Shown piece by piece: positions 32,222 to 43,243 of a stretch of DNA of 64,000 nt (its first letter is position 1; every line of letters begins with the position of its first letter). This DNA comes from Trichosphaerium sp. ATCC 40318 (Eukaryota; Discosea; Flabellinia; Trichosidae). The stretch covers positions 124,001 through 188,000 of the forward strand of contig JALMLS010000013.1 of NCBI GenBank assembly GCA_038496445.1, written 5' to 3'. The position numbers and the translations under genes were made by a program. Under the pieces are notes generated by a model. It had not been told where the DNA came from. It was given only the letters and a program-made list of their open reading frames with translations, and ran no database searches.

Positions 32222-32932
32222 AATTTACACATATCCCAGCCAACGCGAAAACAACAACACCGTACCTGCTAAAGAAGAGACAATCCTTGAGGAACGCCAA
32301 TTGGAAAAAATCTTAACACAAGCAATCACGTAAACTATAAACCTGTTTAACACGCAGAAAATGACATTAGACAAAGAGAAAAATTGTGGTATGAACCGGC
32401 AATAGGATATAGAAACATTCATGTAAAATGTACACGTGTAATTACAAGCTGTGGAAAATTCTAAAATTTTGGAGATTTCCCTGGATGCGAAATGCGTTAT
32501 GATAATAAAACACGAATTCAAATATGTTTTTTGTAAGTTCTTTTTTGGTTTGAAAAGTGTATAGGTATTGTTTATAGAGTCAGAAGCTGGTTGCGTGAAA
32601 AAATTAACCACTGTCCCTATCAAAGTTGCAGACATGATATTTATTCTGTAGTAGCACTCGTACATGTATACTACCCCAGTTTGAGGGTAAAATAAATTTG
32701 AATATCCAACGTCGTCTCGAATCTCGTTTGTATTGTTCTTTGTATTATATCTATGATGTATTATGATGTGTTTACGGCGTTCTAGGATGTGTTGACTATA
32801 AATTAATGTGTAGCTTGTAAAATTTAAAGTAGGCATAACCAGCACTACCGTTATTCTAACTAGCGTAACATAATAGTTAGAACGTAAAATAGTGAGGAGG
32901 TGATGCAATCCCCGCGCAGTTAAGGCGGGCTC
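32222..32932 (-). other. LINE 5' region with an open frame of uncertain meaning
   Basis: A 242-codon minus-strand frame (32953-32225) runs right through this region, but its only ATG upstream lies in the host target duplication. It has no coiled coil, RRM or CCHC knuckle, so it does not resemble a LINE ORF1. On the plus strand several short stretches look coding (EETILEERQLEKILTQAI near 32270; LWYEPAIGYRNIHVKCTRV near 32380). This may be a 5' UTR or a chimeric 5' end picked up during reverse transcription. Confidence 0.4.
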
Positions 32933-32951
32933 ATATCCTACCTCTTGTAAC
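32933..32951. repeat. Target-site duplication, right copy
   Basis: Exact repeat of 28330-28348; host coding sequence resumes immediately after it. Confidence 0.93.
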
Positions 32952-33165
32952 ATTCAAATGGAAATACAGTAAAAGAGCAGGCCATTACCGTTTTAAAGGT
33001 CTTTCTGTTGACGAAACACATTACGTTACACTGCCAACAATGGTCATGGAATTTTTCATAAATAAAGGATTTGATATTGTTGGCTGTTCTGAAGCATTAG
33101 CAAGTAGTGCTAGCGCTATTGATTACCCAAATGAGAGAACACACCGTACTGTAATAACATGTTAA

Positions 33166-33597
33166 AAAGTAAAATAACAATAAATTACTAAGATCTAGTT
33201 TCATGAATAAACTCGGATTATACTCACAACCTACAACTTTTCCATGCCTCATTTTTTGAGTCCGGGATGTAAGGAGGTAATTATAAGATTTTTGGCTTCA
33301 TAACACAAACTACATGCTCACAGTGATGAACAAAAATGGGATTATCGTTACTCTTTTTTTATCAGATGAAAAATCCTAAACATAGTTCAACACGTGACAG
33401 TTGGGTCGGTAACTCCGTAAGCAATATAATTAGATAGCAGTATTTCTTTAAATAATTAAATTAACAAACTATTACACTTATTTACACAGACACCGAAATC
33501 TTCTTCTTCAAAAAAAAGTTTCACTTCTTGAGGCCAACGTTTTTTGTTTCTCTATTTCTTTGGGGTTTTTTTTTTGAACTTTCTTCTTGCGAGACGA
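33166..33597. other. Intergenic
   Basis: Between two convergent genes. One CACGTG (33391). Nothing else is supported. Confidence 0.4.
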
Positions 33598-34613
33598 TTA
33601 TTTGTGTTTCTTTTTCTTGCTTTTATGCCTTTTGACTGATTGTGGTTTAGGTTCAGATACTGATTCTTTAGGTTGCCTAAAAGGAGCTGCACTATCAGCT
33701 GTAACTTCAGCACCTGCTCTTCTCCCTGAAGCGAAAGAAACCGTGTTTGGTCCAGAACTAGGGCCAATGTTGAATCTACTTTTTCCATTCAAGTCATCTC
33801 TACTTTTACTTCGTTTTCTATCAGGTCTTTTCTCTGACTGTCTTCTTGAACTTGCTCTCCTTTTTTAGGAAAAAGAAATAAGTAATCGTTACAAAAACGC
33901 GTTGAAAATAAACACTTGTGGAATACAACAAGAAAAAAGCTCTTTTTTACAGTTTACACTATTGAGCTATTGCGATGGCTGTTGGTTTCAATTAATTGTA
34001 TATCCTGTACTAATCATGCAAAGATAGGAAATAATTGAACAAACACGTGACAGGTCAAGACCAAGGTGAAGAAAAGGATTTTTGTTGATTTTGTACCTAT
34101 TGGCTTTTTTACGCTCATGGTCAACACGACGCCTTTCTGTGTGTCTTCTATGTCGCTTCAAAGGCGATGGTACACGATCCATAACTTTTTGTTTTGTTTT
34201 TACAGGTACTGGCGTAGTATCAGGAGTAGGTGTAGTAGAAGCTTCCTTCGGACTATAAAAAAAAATTAACGAGAAAAAAATTCACTAAGTTTTGGGGTTT
34301 TTTGAGATCGATTGGACGCACGTTGTCGTGCCATTTGCTGTCCCGTTTGTCGTTCCATTTTGTTTTGTTTCACCACCTACAAATTTATTTTCCCAGTTTT
34401 GTACATTAGTTGGTATTACTTTATTTGTAGTTGGTTCTTCAGCGACCTAAGACGAAAACAAGTCAAACAATTACTGTTTTGGGTTGCGCCTTTAATTTTT
34501 TTTTTTTTGGTTTTTTTCAAGAACAACGCGTTTACCTCGCTTGTTACTTCGAATTGTGGCCACACACCCTTTATTAGATCTTTTGCTCTAAAGTAAATTA
34601 AGATCAATAACAT
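33598..34613 (-). CDS. Lys/Arg/Ser-rich protein, probably nuclear; 5' end unresolved
   Basis: Four exons join in phase. The first is near 34590-34538 (AKDLIKGVWPQFEVTSE). The second, 34447-34287, starts VAEEPTTNKVIPTN and is Asn/Thr/Gly-rich. The third, about 34253-34098, has TPTPDTTPVPVKTKQKV, then PSPLKRHRRHTERRRVDHE. The last, 33866-33598, has SSRRQSEKRPDRKRSKSRDD and ends SVKRHKSKKKKHK. The C-terminus is strongly basic, RS-like, with several possible nuclear or nucleolar signals. No enzyme domain is visible. A possible start is the ATG at 34613, but more exons may lie upstream. The intron before the last exon carries a CACGTG at 34044. Confidence 0.55.
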
Positions 34614-34792
34614 TTTGAATGGGAAATGAGATACAAAAAAAATCACGTGAAAAAAAAATCAAGCGAAAAAAAACCATTCATAGCGTGCTTAGTTAATAAA
34701 AAACCGCACGTGATTAACACTTTATATTGATAAAAGTGGCTTTACGAAGACGGTTGTTTTGAAATTATCCGAAAACCGTGTTTATAAGGTAC

Positions 34793-35095
34793 ATGACAAA
34801 CAGCAACCACAGGGATGAAGATTTTTGGTTTTTCTGTAAAGAAACGTTTGGAAGCAAAGAAAAAATTAAATTAAAACTTTTTGTTAAAGATCAAACGTTT
34901 TATTTGCTAAATCACGTGCGACTTTATACGTACGTTGATGTCTCCATCTTATTAGGTAACTTTATAGTTACAAAACGAAAAGGTGTGCAGTTATGGCTTG
35001 GCGGAGTGACAGCGAAGCCTTGTATTGGCATTGCGCCTACTAGAGGTACAATAATTAATCTATGGAATAGAATCTTGTTCGCTTCGTCTGTGTGA
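34793..35095 (+). CDS. Hypothetical protein, weak
   Basis: A continuous frame of about 100 codons (HRDEDFWFFCKETFGSKEKI, then LKLFVKDQTFYLLN, then GVQLWLGGVTAKP). A CACGTG lies 80 bp upstream and another inside the frame. A minus-strand frame overlaps 34924-35133 (MTTLRIKFYNLPYHTDEAN), which could instead be the first exon of the basic protein at 33598. I cannot decide which strand is coding. Confidence 0.3.
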   Translation: MTNSNHRDEDFWFFCKETFGSKEKIKLKLFVKDQTFYLLNHVRLYTYVDVSILLGNFIVTKRKGVQLWLGGVTAKPCIGIAPTRGTIINLWNRILFASSV

Positions 35096-35133
35096 TAGGG
35101 AAGATTATAGAATTTAATACGTAATGTAGTCAT

Positions 35134-35598
35134 ACTGTGTGTGAAGCTACGGAGTATTTATCGCAATGGCGGAATGAATTTATGTTGACTTAGGAGCCGA
35201 AAATGTTAAAGAAAAAAATCTTGGTTTCCTTCAAATAATGGCGAACTAGGAACTGTATTTCCATCTCATCCAAGCAGGCGCCTAGTTAGCTAGCCACTTA
35301 ACAGTTCAATCCTTATACTCAATGTTCATTGTCAGGTGAAATGATTCAAATAAACAAAAAGAGTTAGGTAGCATAGCGAAGTGGAGTGAACCCAATTTGG
35401 TCCATGTCATATATACATACTTTGAGTCTTCATAAGCCTAGCTAGTGCCTGGGAATTCCCTTCCTGGACTATTTGAATAGTCCTGGCACACGAGGGGATG
35501 GCGTACGAACTAAGTAAGAGCAAGCGAAAGTCTGCTTTTTTTTTCACATAAGTTTTTTTTAATTCTACAGGGTTTTGTTGTTTGGTTTTTTTCTTCTT
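35134..35598. other. Intergenic with a short perfect hairpin
   Basis: No gene is supported. An 8-bp stem with a 2-base loop (GGACTATT TG AATAGTCC) lies at 35466-35483, between CTGGGAATTCCC and TGGCACACGAGGGG. Confidence 0.35.
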
Positions 35599-37990
35599 CT
35601 AAATATAAATACAATACCATGCCAACCACAAATACATTACATGCATTATATAGAACCCAGCATGATACCCACTACTAGTACATCCATTTATACGGAAGTT
35701 CACTAACGTTACATAATTACCCGCCGTAACTTTCTCTTGTTGATCAACACAATGAACTGACTGTGTCAACGTTTCAAGTGAACGTCTCTCTTGGCAGATT
35801 TTTTGAACAACAGTGACAAGACTCTCCTACACGAACAAAAACAATAAGTAAAAACAAAAGTAAAAAAAGAATCACGTGATTTTTTTTTCTTTTCACAGAC
35901 AAGAAACAAAGAAAAACATGGAGAAAAAAAGATTCGGAGTGGGAACATGTGCTTACCGTAGTTCGATTTCTAAGGTCTATAACTATATCACCTTCAACAC
36001 ATCCTTGCACTGTAAAGGTTACTTCGTCACTTTGAACAAAAAGTACAACACCCTCGGGAATAGTTATATTATCTAGACAAAAAGGTTAGCGCCATTATCA
36101 ATGTGCTTCATGTACTTACTCAAGATTGTAATGGGTGAAAGCAAGGGTACAATATTGTTTTGTATAGGTAAAAGTGTCGTTTCTATAGTTGTTACTTCAT
36201 TAGTCGGAGCAATGGTAGGAGCATTGGTAGGCACAACAGTCGGCTCTATTGACGGTACTGCCGCAGGTGCTACAGTAGGTGCCAATGACGGAGCCGCAGT
36301 TGTTGGAGCCATTGTAGGCATTTCCGTTGTTGGTGACAACGTCGGTGAGCTTGTTGGGTTTACTGTTGGCGTCACTGTCGTTGGTATTGCAATCGGCGAT
36401 GCTGTTGTAGGTGGTGCGGTCGTAGGCGGTATTGTAGTAGGCGATGCTGTTGTAGGCGGTGTTGTCGTAGGCGCGACTGTTGGCGGTGATGTAGGCGTAC
36501 TATAAGGTTCATATTCGCATAGCGGGAATATATCCAAGCTGCCAGTATAATGGCAATTAACATCTAACCAACCAAAGCCAATAGGCCAGCTTAATTGAAA
36601 TAAATAAAAAAAAATCGTATAATCTCATAAAGCTCTTATGCGCACATTGCAACGCAATCTTCTGTTCTTATTCCTTGAGATGAATTTTGTGGCTCTCCTG
36701 TACCCCATGGATCTACTTGTAATGTACTTCCGTAACCACCACTGAACGTCTCACCAGAAAACGCCTTACACAAAAGTTAATAAGAACTTAAAACGATGAT
36801 TAGATTGTAGTTTCTAGCTCAACATACCCATTCGAAATCGAGGTGTCTCACAAGCACTGGGTCATATGGATTACCGTTACTTGATAAACCAGTCCACATA
36901 GCTCCAGCAGTTCCTGTAACTACACTTTCTATAAAAGTTTGTTCTTCTGCAGATGTAAGTGTTGCTAGGTATCCTCCTCTTGTTATGCACTCTGCTTGAG
37001 CATCAAGATATGTTTCATGATGTATTTCGATCAATTCGTAACAATGACCTAAGTTATGTAAGTAAGTAAAACGAACCAACAAGGGCAAGTAAGAGAACAA
37101 CCAAGAACCGCAAAAAAGTCACACAAAAATCTTTTTTTTGTCCCGAAATTTTTTTTATAAATTTAGAATAAACCTTTTCAGGGTTTTCTCTCCTTTTTTG
37201 GTAAGCAGGGTACCATTTGTGTGATTGGAACCAGGAGGACAAGGATCTGGTACTACATCAGGAATACATTCATCAACTCCACCAAGTGCAGGAGACTCAC
37301 AAATAAAGACTGTACCATTACAATCTCGTAACAGAATCTTCAAAAAAAAATGACGTCAGTGCACGACTGGAACACTTTTTTTTGGCGTTGATATAACAAA
37401 AAAACGTACCCCATTCACTAACGTTGCGCAGTTACCAGTAAAGTTACTAGATCCAGAAGCAACACTGAAAGGAAATAGACTTGTTTGCATAGGTTCATTC
37501 GTAGCTAACCACGTATGGTTTGCACCGCTACCGCTTACTTGTAGGCGTATATCCTAAAGAAAACAATAGATTAGCGAGTGTAGTTTAAGGATAACAGTAT
37601 GTATGCTACATAGAAGCGGTTTTTTGCTCTAAAACGCCAAGTGTTGATCACTTTAATGCTATTTTGGTTTCTAGCTTATTTACAACAAACGTACACTGCC
37701 ATTCGCGAATAAATACATAATAGATCCTTCTACGAGCATTGTTTCAATAGCTAGTGGCTGTTTTCCTACAAGTTGTTACGATATTCCCCAAAGGGGTTGT
37801 ATAACGTACCAGCAGTTGTGCACTCGTTTTCCCAGCCTCCTGGATAGTCTACGTCTGGATTGTCGTACAAGTCATACCGACTTCCTTGCCACTCGCAAGT
37901 CTTTACTAGAACGCAATGTACCTGAGAGGCTAAAATAAAGCCAAACAGGAACAATATAGAGCATCGACCATTAAAATGCTGGAAGGTCAT
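35599..37990 (-). CDS. Type I membrane receptor with two C-type lectin domains and a Pro/Thr stalk
   Basis: Start at 37990 with a signal peptide (SILFLFGFILASQVHC). A first Cys-rich segment has CEWQGSRYDLYDN. The end of a lectin-like domain follows (NFTGNCATLVNG, then LRDCNGTVFICE). A second C-type lectin domain starts CYELIEIHHETYLDAQAEC and GGYLATLTSAEEQTFI. It continues WTGLSS, then GTGEPQNS, EDCVAMC and WLDVNCHY...FPLCEY. Next comes a stalk of about 90 residues of PTTAPTT/SPTLSPT type, an extracellular segment (TIPEGVVLFVQSDEVTFTV), and a C-terminal membrane helix (GFYIMHVMYLWLAWYCIYI). The sugar-binding EPN triplet appears as EPQ and the WND as WLD, so calcium-dependent sugar binding is plausible but altered. 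About nine exons; one intron holds TCACGTGAT (35872). It is probably a surface recognition protein. Confidence 0.75.
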
Positions 37991-38443
37991 TTTTTTAGCG
38001 CTCAGAACGAGTGACTACGTTTTTAAAACGTTGTTGAGGTGAACAGTGCAATATCAGAAAAAGTGCGTTGAAATACTTTGAAGTGTTGTCGTTATTCCTA
38101 AAATGCTTTTTCTCCGTCATACTAACAGTGCAAATATGGATAACGCTGTATGAGAATGTATGTTGTATTTTTTTTGTAAATTTCGCTTTACGCCAACGCT
38201 CGCACTTGAAAGTAGTTCCAGTCGCGTTGAATACACTGTTTGAATACACCTAACTCCTTAGATTGGTACACCCCGAAAAGTACATCTAGACAACTTTGTC
38301 CAATAACAACCTTACCAACATATCACTGCTGTACGACTAGAGCTATGTGCACTACGGTTAAAAAAAATGTAAAGCTGCTTAGTTTTTTTTGTCTATTTTT
38401 ACGATTTTGTTTAAAGTCGTTGTACAAGAGGTCTATGGTTTTT

Positions 38444-39900
38444 TTATTTGAAATTATAGTCAGGTATAGTACAAAGAGCCTTCCTAAACCATCTATGGCT
38501 ACAGCGTAATTCCAAAAAAGGATGCTAAAACAGTAAGAAATTTTGGTTTTTTTAGAATTTATGTACCTTTAGCAAAACTTCCTCTGTTGGCCTTTCGTTG
38601 TAGTCCATAGTCAAGCAAGCTTTAACAAATGACTGACAGTCTTTTGAAAATGACTGAGGGGTATCTAGGACTAGTCCACGACTACAAATAGAGAAGCAAC
38701 TCTTTACCATTTCTACGGGAGGAATAATCTCTTGCCTGAAAAATAACTAATTAGCCAACAGCCCGAAAAATCATTTGATTTTGAAGCTGATACCCTGGAT
38801 TTTTCTGCTCCAATAAGTTCTTAGCGATGACCCCTGTACTCCATACACCTTGCGTAACTGAATTTCCTTCTTTTTGTAGTACTTCAGGAGCACTATACAT
38901 GTACCTTGAGTCAACAGCTAGAAGCGAAAGTACTGGTGCTATGGAATGTTGAGTTTTTCGTAAAACCATTTATGTAGCACGTACCTAGAACAAGTCTGTC
39001 TCGTTTTATATATAAATCTGCGATGGTACATACTGAAACGTCAAATTGATGATTTCGAAGTACATTCAAAGCACGTAGAACCTAGAAATAAGGAAAGTCA
39101 AAAAAAAACCACTATTATAGTAGCACGCACAATGTGACAAATATAACTTGTGATGCGCTCTGTAGAAATCACTGAAGGTGCTGTAGGCATCATTAATACA
39201 TCATATAGGCTCTATTACATACTATTAATTATGATATGGTTGGAAAGAAGATGAGAAAAAAAAACATACAAGATAAGGTGAAAAAACAAGCGAAATAAAA
39301 TCATCTTCAATGAAACTATCAATAATGCGTTCCAAGTATGGACAATTGGATTTGTAAGCCTTAAGCTCCAACGATAGCTCTTCTTCATCAAGACTTGATA
39401 CATCAAATTTTTTTATAATCACGTGTTTACCATCTTCAACTTTTTCGCTTCTTATCACAATTCCTGTTATTCCTTCGACCTCAACTCCTTTTGTATATCG
39501 CGTATCTGATGCTATACTATTCTTTTTCATATCCTGTAAAACAAAAAAACTTTTAGAAACACACGAAAGGAGCAAAACTCAAAAATTCAAAAATACGAAC
39601 AGGAACAAAATCAAAAGTCGGAAAAACCTTTCCCTCATCACTTTCTTTTTCTATTTGCCTTTGAGCGTTTGTATACGCGATTCCGGGAAGTCCCAAGTGC
39701 ATCAGAACGTTATAGAAGCCTCTACATAATATTTTCGTTTGCTTTATTTGATGAAGGTTTAGCTTCAGCAAAATGGTATCTAAGACGCTGAGAGGTAACG
39801 TATATAGTGAATGCGTTGTATTTGTAGCTGGAAAATTCGTTATCAAGCTGTTATCGCCGCCGCTAATGGTTGTAGTTGCTCCAGAGTGGATGTTGGCCAT
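38444..39900 (-). CDS. F-box protein fused to a PAK-like pseudokinase
   Basis: Exon 1 (39900-39628) encodes an F-box: LYTLPLSVLDTILLKLNLHQ, then KILCRGFYNVL. Following exons give a kinase domain most like PAK/STE20. KKNSIASDTRYTKG and VIIKKFDVSSLDEEELSLE keep the beta3 lysine (IIKK). Next come CPYLERIIDSFIEDDFISLV, SLYDVLMMPTAPS, VLRALNVLRNHQF, the APE box as YMYSAPEVLQ, WSTGVIAKNLLE, CLTMDYNERPTEEVL and HPFLEL. The glycine loop reads VEVEGITG. HRD is replaced by VSVCTIAD, and the DFG segment is absent. It should therefore be catalytically dead. The expected role is a substrate receptor of an SCF ligase that binds kinase partners; this is inference. Stop at 38444-38446. Confidence 0.75.
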
Positions 39901-40758
39901 GTTTCGTCGTTATTATCTTAAATAAGCTGAAATGGGTGTATTTTTATTCCAATCCGGTTTATTTCGATAGTAGCATAGGCACAAGGTGCACGTACTACAA
40001 ATTAATTATTTGTTTTGAGTTTAAGTCAGGTTTATGACGTTATCCGCGTCATTGACTAGCATTTGTACTACGGTTGTGTTTGTAGACAAGAGGGAACAAT
40101 AAAAGTGGCGTACACATATTTCTAATTAACAGCGTTCTTTGCTATCGGTGAGCTTTTGTATATATACTAGTGATAGTGATGGATCTGTTGCAATAAGTTT
40201 TATCAAAAAGTATCGCAGACAGTAGTTTTTGCTCAAAACAATTGTTGCTTCTCAGATTTTTCTGTTGAAAATAAACGTATGGCGAAATAAGTGGTTACCA
40301 AGAGGTTGAAAGTATATTGCAACAATTTTCTTTTACAATATGGGAATAACTGACCATGACACTGTCAAGCGCTTGGATTAAGTTCAGCGTGTACAATCGT
40401 TCATGTGCCAATGAATTTGCGGGTGTCATGATTTTCTGCCGATGGTACTTTTCTATTTTGTTATTGAGGGTTGGTAGTTCTCAAACTCTGATGATGTGAG
40501 GTATCATTTAGAAAACTAGGTGTTGAAAATGGTGAATGTAATTTTGGGAGAGGTAAGCACTGTGATCCGGTTACATCATTGCTTGGTCACCAAGCAAAAA
40601 AACAGGAGCGTAATACTCTTACTGTGCATGTATGATCTACTTTGACTAATTTTATTACAGTGCTGAACCTGTTTTTTTTTTCCATTTAATGTTTCCGACT
40701 TGTGAGCCCGCTCCATAATAGACCATTGCAAAACAAACTTATTGGTCTCCTTCTATAC
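39901..40758. other. Intergenic, 0.86 kb
   Basis: Between two leftward genes. No coding frame or repeat is convincing. Confidence 0.4.
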
Positions 40759-41973
40759 TTATTTTTCTCCTTGTAGTTCACCGTCAACATAATTAGACCG
40801 TTTCTTCAGGTTGCCATTATCATACCAACTCTTAAGCTCTCCTTCTAGTTTACCATTGAGGTAGTTAGATTGCTGCTTCAACCTTCCATTGTCATACCAT
40901 TTCTTAGACACTCCTTCTTGCTTATCATTAATGAAGTGGCTATGCGCTTTTAATTGTCCACTCATATACCATTCTTTGAGCTCTCCATCAGCCATGCCGT
41001 TAGTATAGTTAAAGCTCACGTGCAATTGTCCATTTTTATACCATTTTTTGTACTCTCCCTCAAGTTTACCGTTCGCGTAATTACTTTGCATTTCTAATAC
41101 TCCATTGTCATTCCATAGTGTATGCACTCCTTCTGCTTTACCATTAACATAATTATTCTGCATGAACAATTGTCCACTCATGTACCAATCATTGTACTCT
41201 CCTTCAAGTTTACCATTCACGTAATTTTCTTGCTTCCACAACTGTCCATTGGAGTGGTATGTTTTCCGCTGCCCTTCAGGTTTTCCATTATTATAATTAC
41301 AATGTGTGAGTAGTTTTCCACTGTCATTCCATCGTGTATACTCTCCATGAAGTACACGGTTTACATAATTACAACACCTTTCCAACTTTCCATTGGGATG
41401 CCAAAAACGTTCTTCTCCTTCAATGTTGCCGTTTACACAATGGTATTGTCTTCGTATGTTACTGTTCTCATACCATTCCTTGTACTCGCCATGTTGCTTT
41501 CCATCAATGTAATAACTGTTTTCTTTGAGTTGTCCATTTTGATGCCAACACTTATACTCTCCTTGTAGTTTACCATCTAAATAATAACAGTGTTCCTTTA
41601 ATTTGTCCTTACTGAACCACTCCTTTTTCTCTCCATCTCGTCTACCATGTTTCCAATATTGCTTTTGATAAAGGAACACTCTAGGTTCTGAGGTAGTAGT
41701 AATGTCTTTTTGTTTACTTTCCTTAAACTTGAGCCATTTACCGTGTTTCTTAAAATCAACATCAAATCTCGTGGTCAAAGCTGTTTGCTTTGATAACATT
41801 GACCACTTTATGTAAACTTCATAATCTAAATCAATAATATCAAGTTTAATCTCAGCTGGGAGGTGGTGTATTAGGTAGCTACCCTAATGCGTTGTGTTAA
41901 TCTAAATTACTGGCTTTTTAAAGACTGAAGACGTAAAAGTCTGTTTTACCTGGTTTGATGGCGAAGACTTCAT
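40759..41973 (-). CDS. F-box-like MORN/YwqK-repeat protein (largest)
   Basis: Two exons: 41973-41950 (MKSSPSNQ) and 41883-40759, joined by a 66-base intron. The head LPAEIKLDIIDLDYEVYIKW, then MLSKQTALTTRFDVDFKKHG is the family F-box-like block. About thirteen 23-residue repeats follow (e.g. NGKLEGEYKKWYKNGQLHVS), the most complete array here. Repeats such as KLEGE(Y/L)K-W-Y are nearly identical, suggesting recent tandem growth. CACGTG palindromes lie 154 and 199 bp upstream (42127, 42172). The small first exon is also found in the pseudogene at 59281, so the two-exon structure is old. Confidence 0.85.
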
Positions 41974-42957
41974 AGTAACGTGCTGCGATTTACCCTTGTA
42001 ACTTTTATTTTATTGACGCAATAACAAGCTTGACCAAAATGTAATGACGTGATAATACTACACAGTTTCTCATGCATTACAGAAAGCTACGAAGGTAGAG
42101 GTGTTTTGTTGTATAAAAAAAACCAACACGTGATTTGATTTTTCCTGATTTAAGCTTGCCAATTGAACCTACACGTGGCTGCTTATTGCTATATGCCGGT
42201 TTTGGAACCAAATTCAAGCTCTTAACGAACTCTACACCATCTAAGAGACCGGATGTCTACACAAGAAAACCAAGTATGATCCTGTAGATTTTGTTTGGAA
42301 CCTTTATCATCACCAGAACTAAATTTCTGTTTTTTTTTCTTGTTTTTTTTTACACTACCACATTCTGGCTAAACATTTTCTTACACTGATAAGGTGTTGA
42401 GCTTTTAGTTTTCGTATTATCTTCATCATCCTTTATCTGACCATACCTGCTCTAAGTTGTACAAGAGTAGAGCCTGCAACAAGTTGGTAAAAAAAACAGT
42501 CCTCAGTAGAGTTATAACACTAATACTACTCTCTTCTAACAACTAACCAAGGACTCAACTTTAGATGATGTTGGGAGGAAGACAAAATGTCTTGTGGCTC
42601 TATAGCAGCGCCAAGCATTTGTTATCTATTATAATACAAGAAACACTCGGAAAATAAAAGAAAGTTGTACAGTATTTTAAAACAAATTGAAAGGAAATTT
42701 TTGGGTGGGATGTGGGTGATTGCTGCTCGCCATGTTCTGAATACACGTTGTAGGCGTTTGTAGTTGATTTATGTTAGTCATACCAAGTCTTACGCAAACG
42801 TCTGTAACGGAGAAAACACGTGTACAGCCATTCCGAAAACACATCTACTTTTTTACCCTTTTACCTTTCGAAACCTCAACCTTTATCAGCTTCATCTACA
42901 TTCATAATAATAAACCAAAGTCATGTATTAGCTTTATTTTTAAACACTTGTACGTTG
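41974..42957. other. Intergenic, about 1 kb
   Basis: Three CACGTG sites (42127, 42172, 42817). An ATG at 42253 followed by six codons and a GTATGA donor-like site could be a first exon (MSTQENQ), but no continuation was found. Otherwise nothing is supported. Confidence 0.35.
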
Positions 42958-43243
42958 TTAATCCACTACAAGAGTGAATGTTACCCAGATAATTCTTGGT
43001 TGCAGCGTAAGTTTACCATTGCAATCACTTGGCTTTCTTCTTCTACATCTCTTACACTTACAATTACCTCTATCAAGTCTATCTCCAGCACATACACCGC
43101 GGTTGTCGTTTGAGTCGTATTTGTAGTCGGAGTACCATTGCCGTTGGTGCCTGGGAGAGGACAACTTCCCCAGCGCTCAACACAGTATTTGTTTCGGTTA
43201 AAAGCATGAACCTTTACGTAGCTACTCTGCTCGTAATCATTGC
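42958..43243 (-). CDS. Possible Cys/Thr-rich extracellular exon
   Basis: The minus strand reads CNDYEQSSYVKVHAFNRNKY, CVERWGSCPLPGTNGNGTP and TTNTTQTTTAVYVLEIDLI. This looks like a secreted domain with a Thr-rich linker. An alternative minus frame gives GVCAGDRLDRGNCKCKRC, also Cys-rich. A plus-strand segment 110 bp away (NGNKYCVDVR) is related to NRNKYCVER here, so the two are inverted homologous pieces. The gene it belongs to is not resolved. Confidence 0.3.

Larger units (their letters stand above)
28349..32932 (-). mobile_element. Full-length non-LTR retrotransposon (APE-type LINE)
   Basis: A 4584-bp element lies between two perfect 19-bp target duplications. On the minus strand it has a 5' region (32932-32222), one long reading frame (32221-28880), a 3' region of about 510 bp and a poly(A) tail (the T run at 28349-28365). 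The 3' region holds the palindrome GCGCTAGCGC near 28382, C-rich tracts (G-rich on the plus strand, 28549-28611) and four 26-bp tandem repeats. The intact frame and identical duplications indicate a recent insertion. Confidence 0.93.
27917..33165 (+). pseudogene. Unknown small gene disrupted by a LINE
   Basis: Three exons before the insertion join in phase. The first starts at 27917 (MEETATPYENKEESKKRAVV). A middle exon near 28108-28167 has VISFEIHFHKPFDF, and the third is 28206-28348 (LYLRVSSATEPYLTELQEL, ending DILPLVT). The frame resumes exactly after the element at 32952 (FKWKYSKRAGHYRFKGL) and runs to a stop at 33163-33165 (ERTHRTVITC). The whole protein would be about 165 residues. No family is recognised. 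The retrotransposon sits inside the last exon, so this allele cannot make the normal product unless the 4.6 kb is removed. Confidence 0.65.

Noticed and set aside
32881-32951. tRNA-like sequence at the LINE 5' boundary (CCCCGCGCAGTTAAGGCGGG)
   Set aside because: One GC stem-loop can be drawn but no acceptor, D or T arms fit.
36101-36505. 134-codon plus frame with GAxVG repeats
   Set aside because: Antisense of the Pro/Thr stalk of the lectin receptor, whose signal peptide, lectin domains and splice phases support the minus strand.
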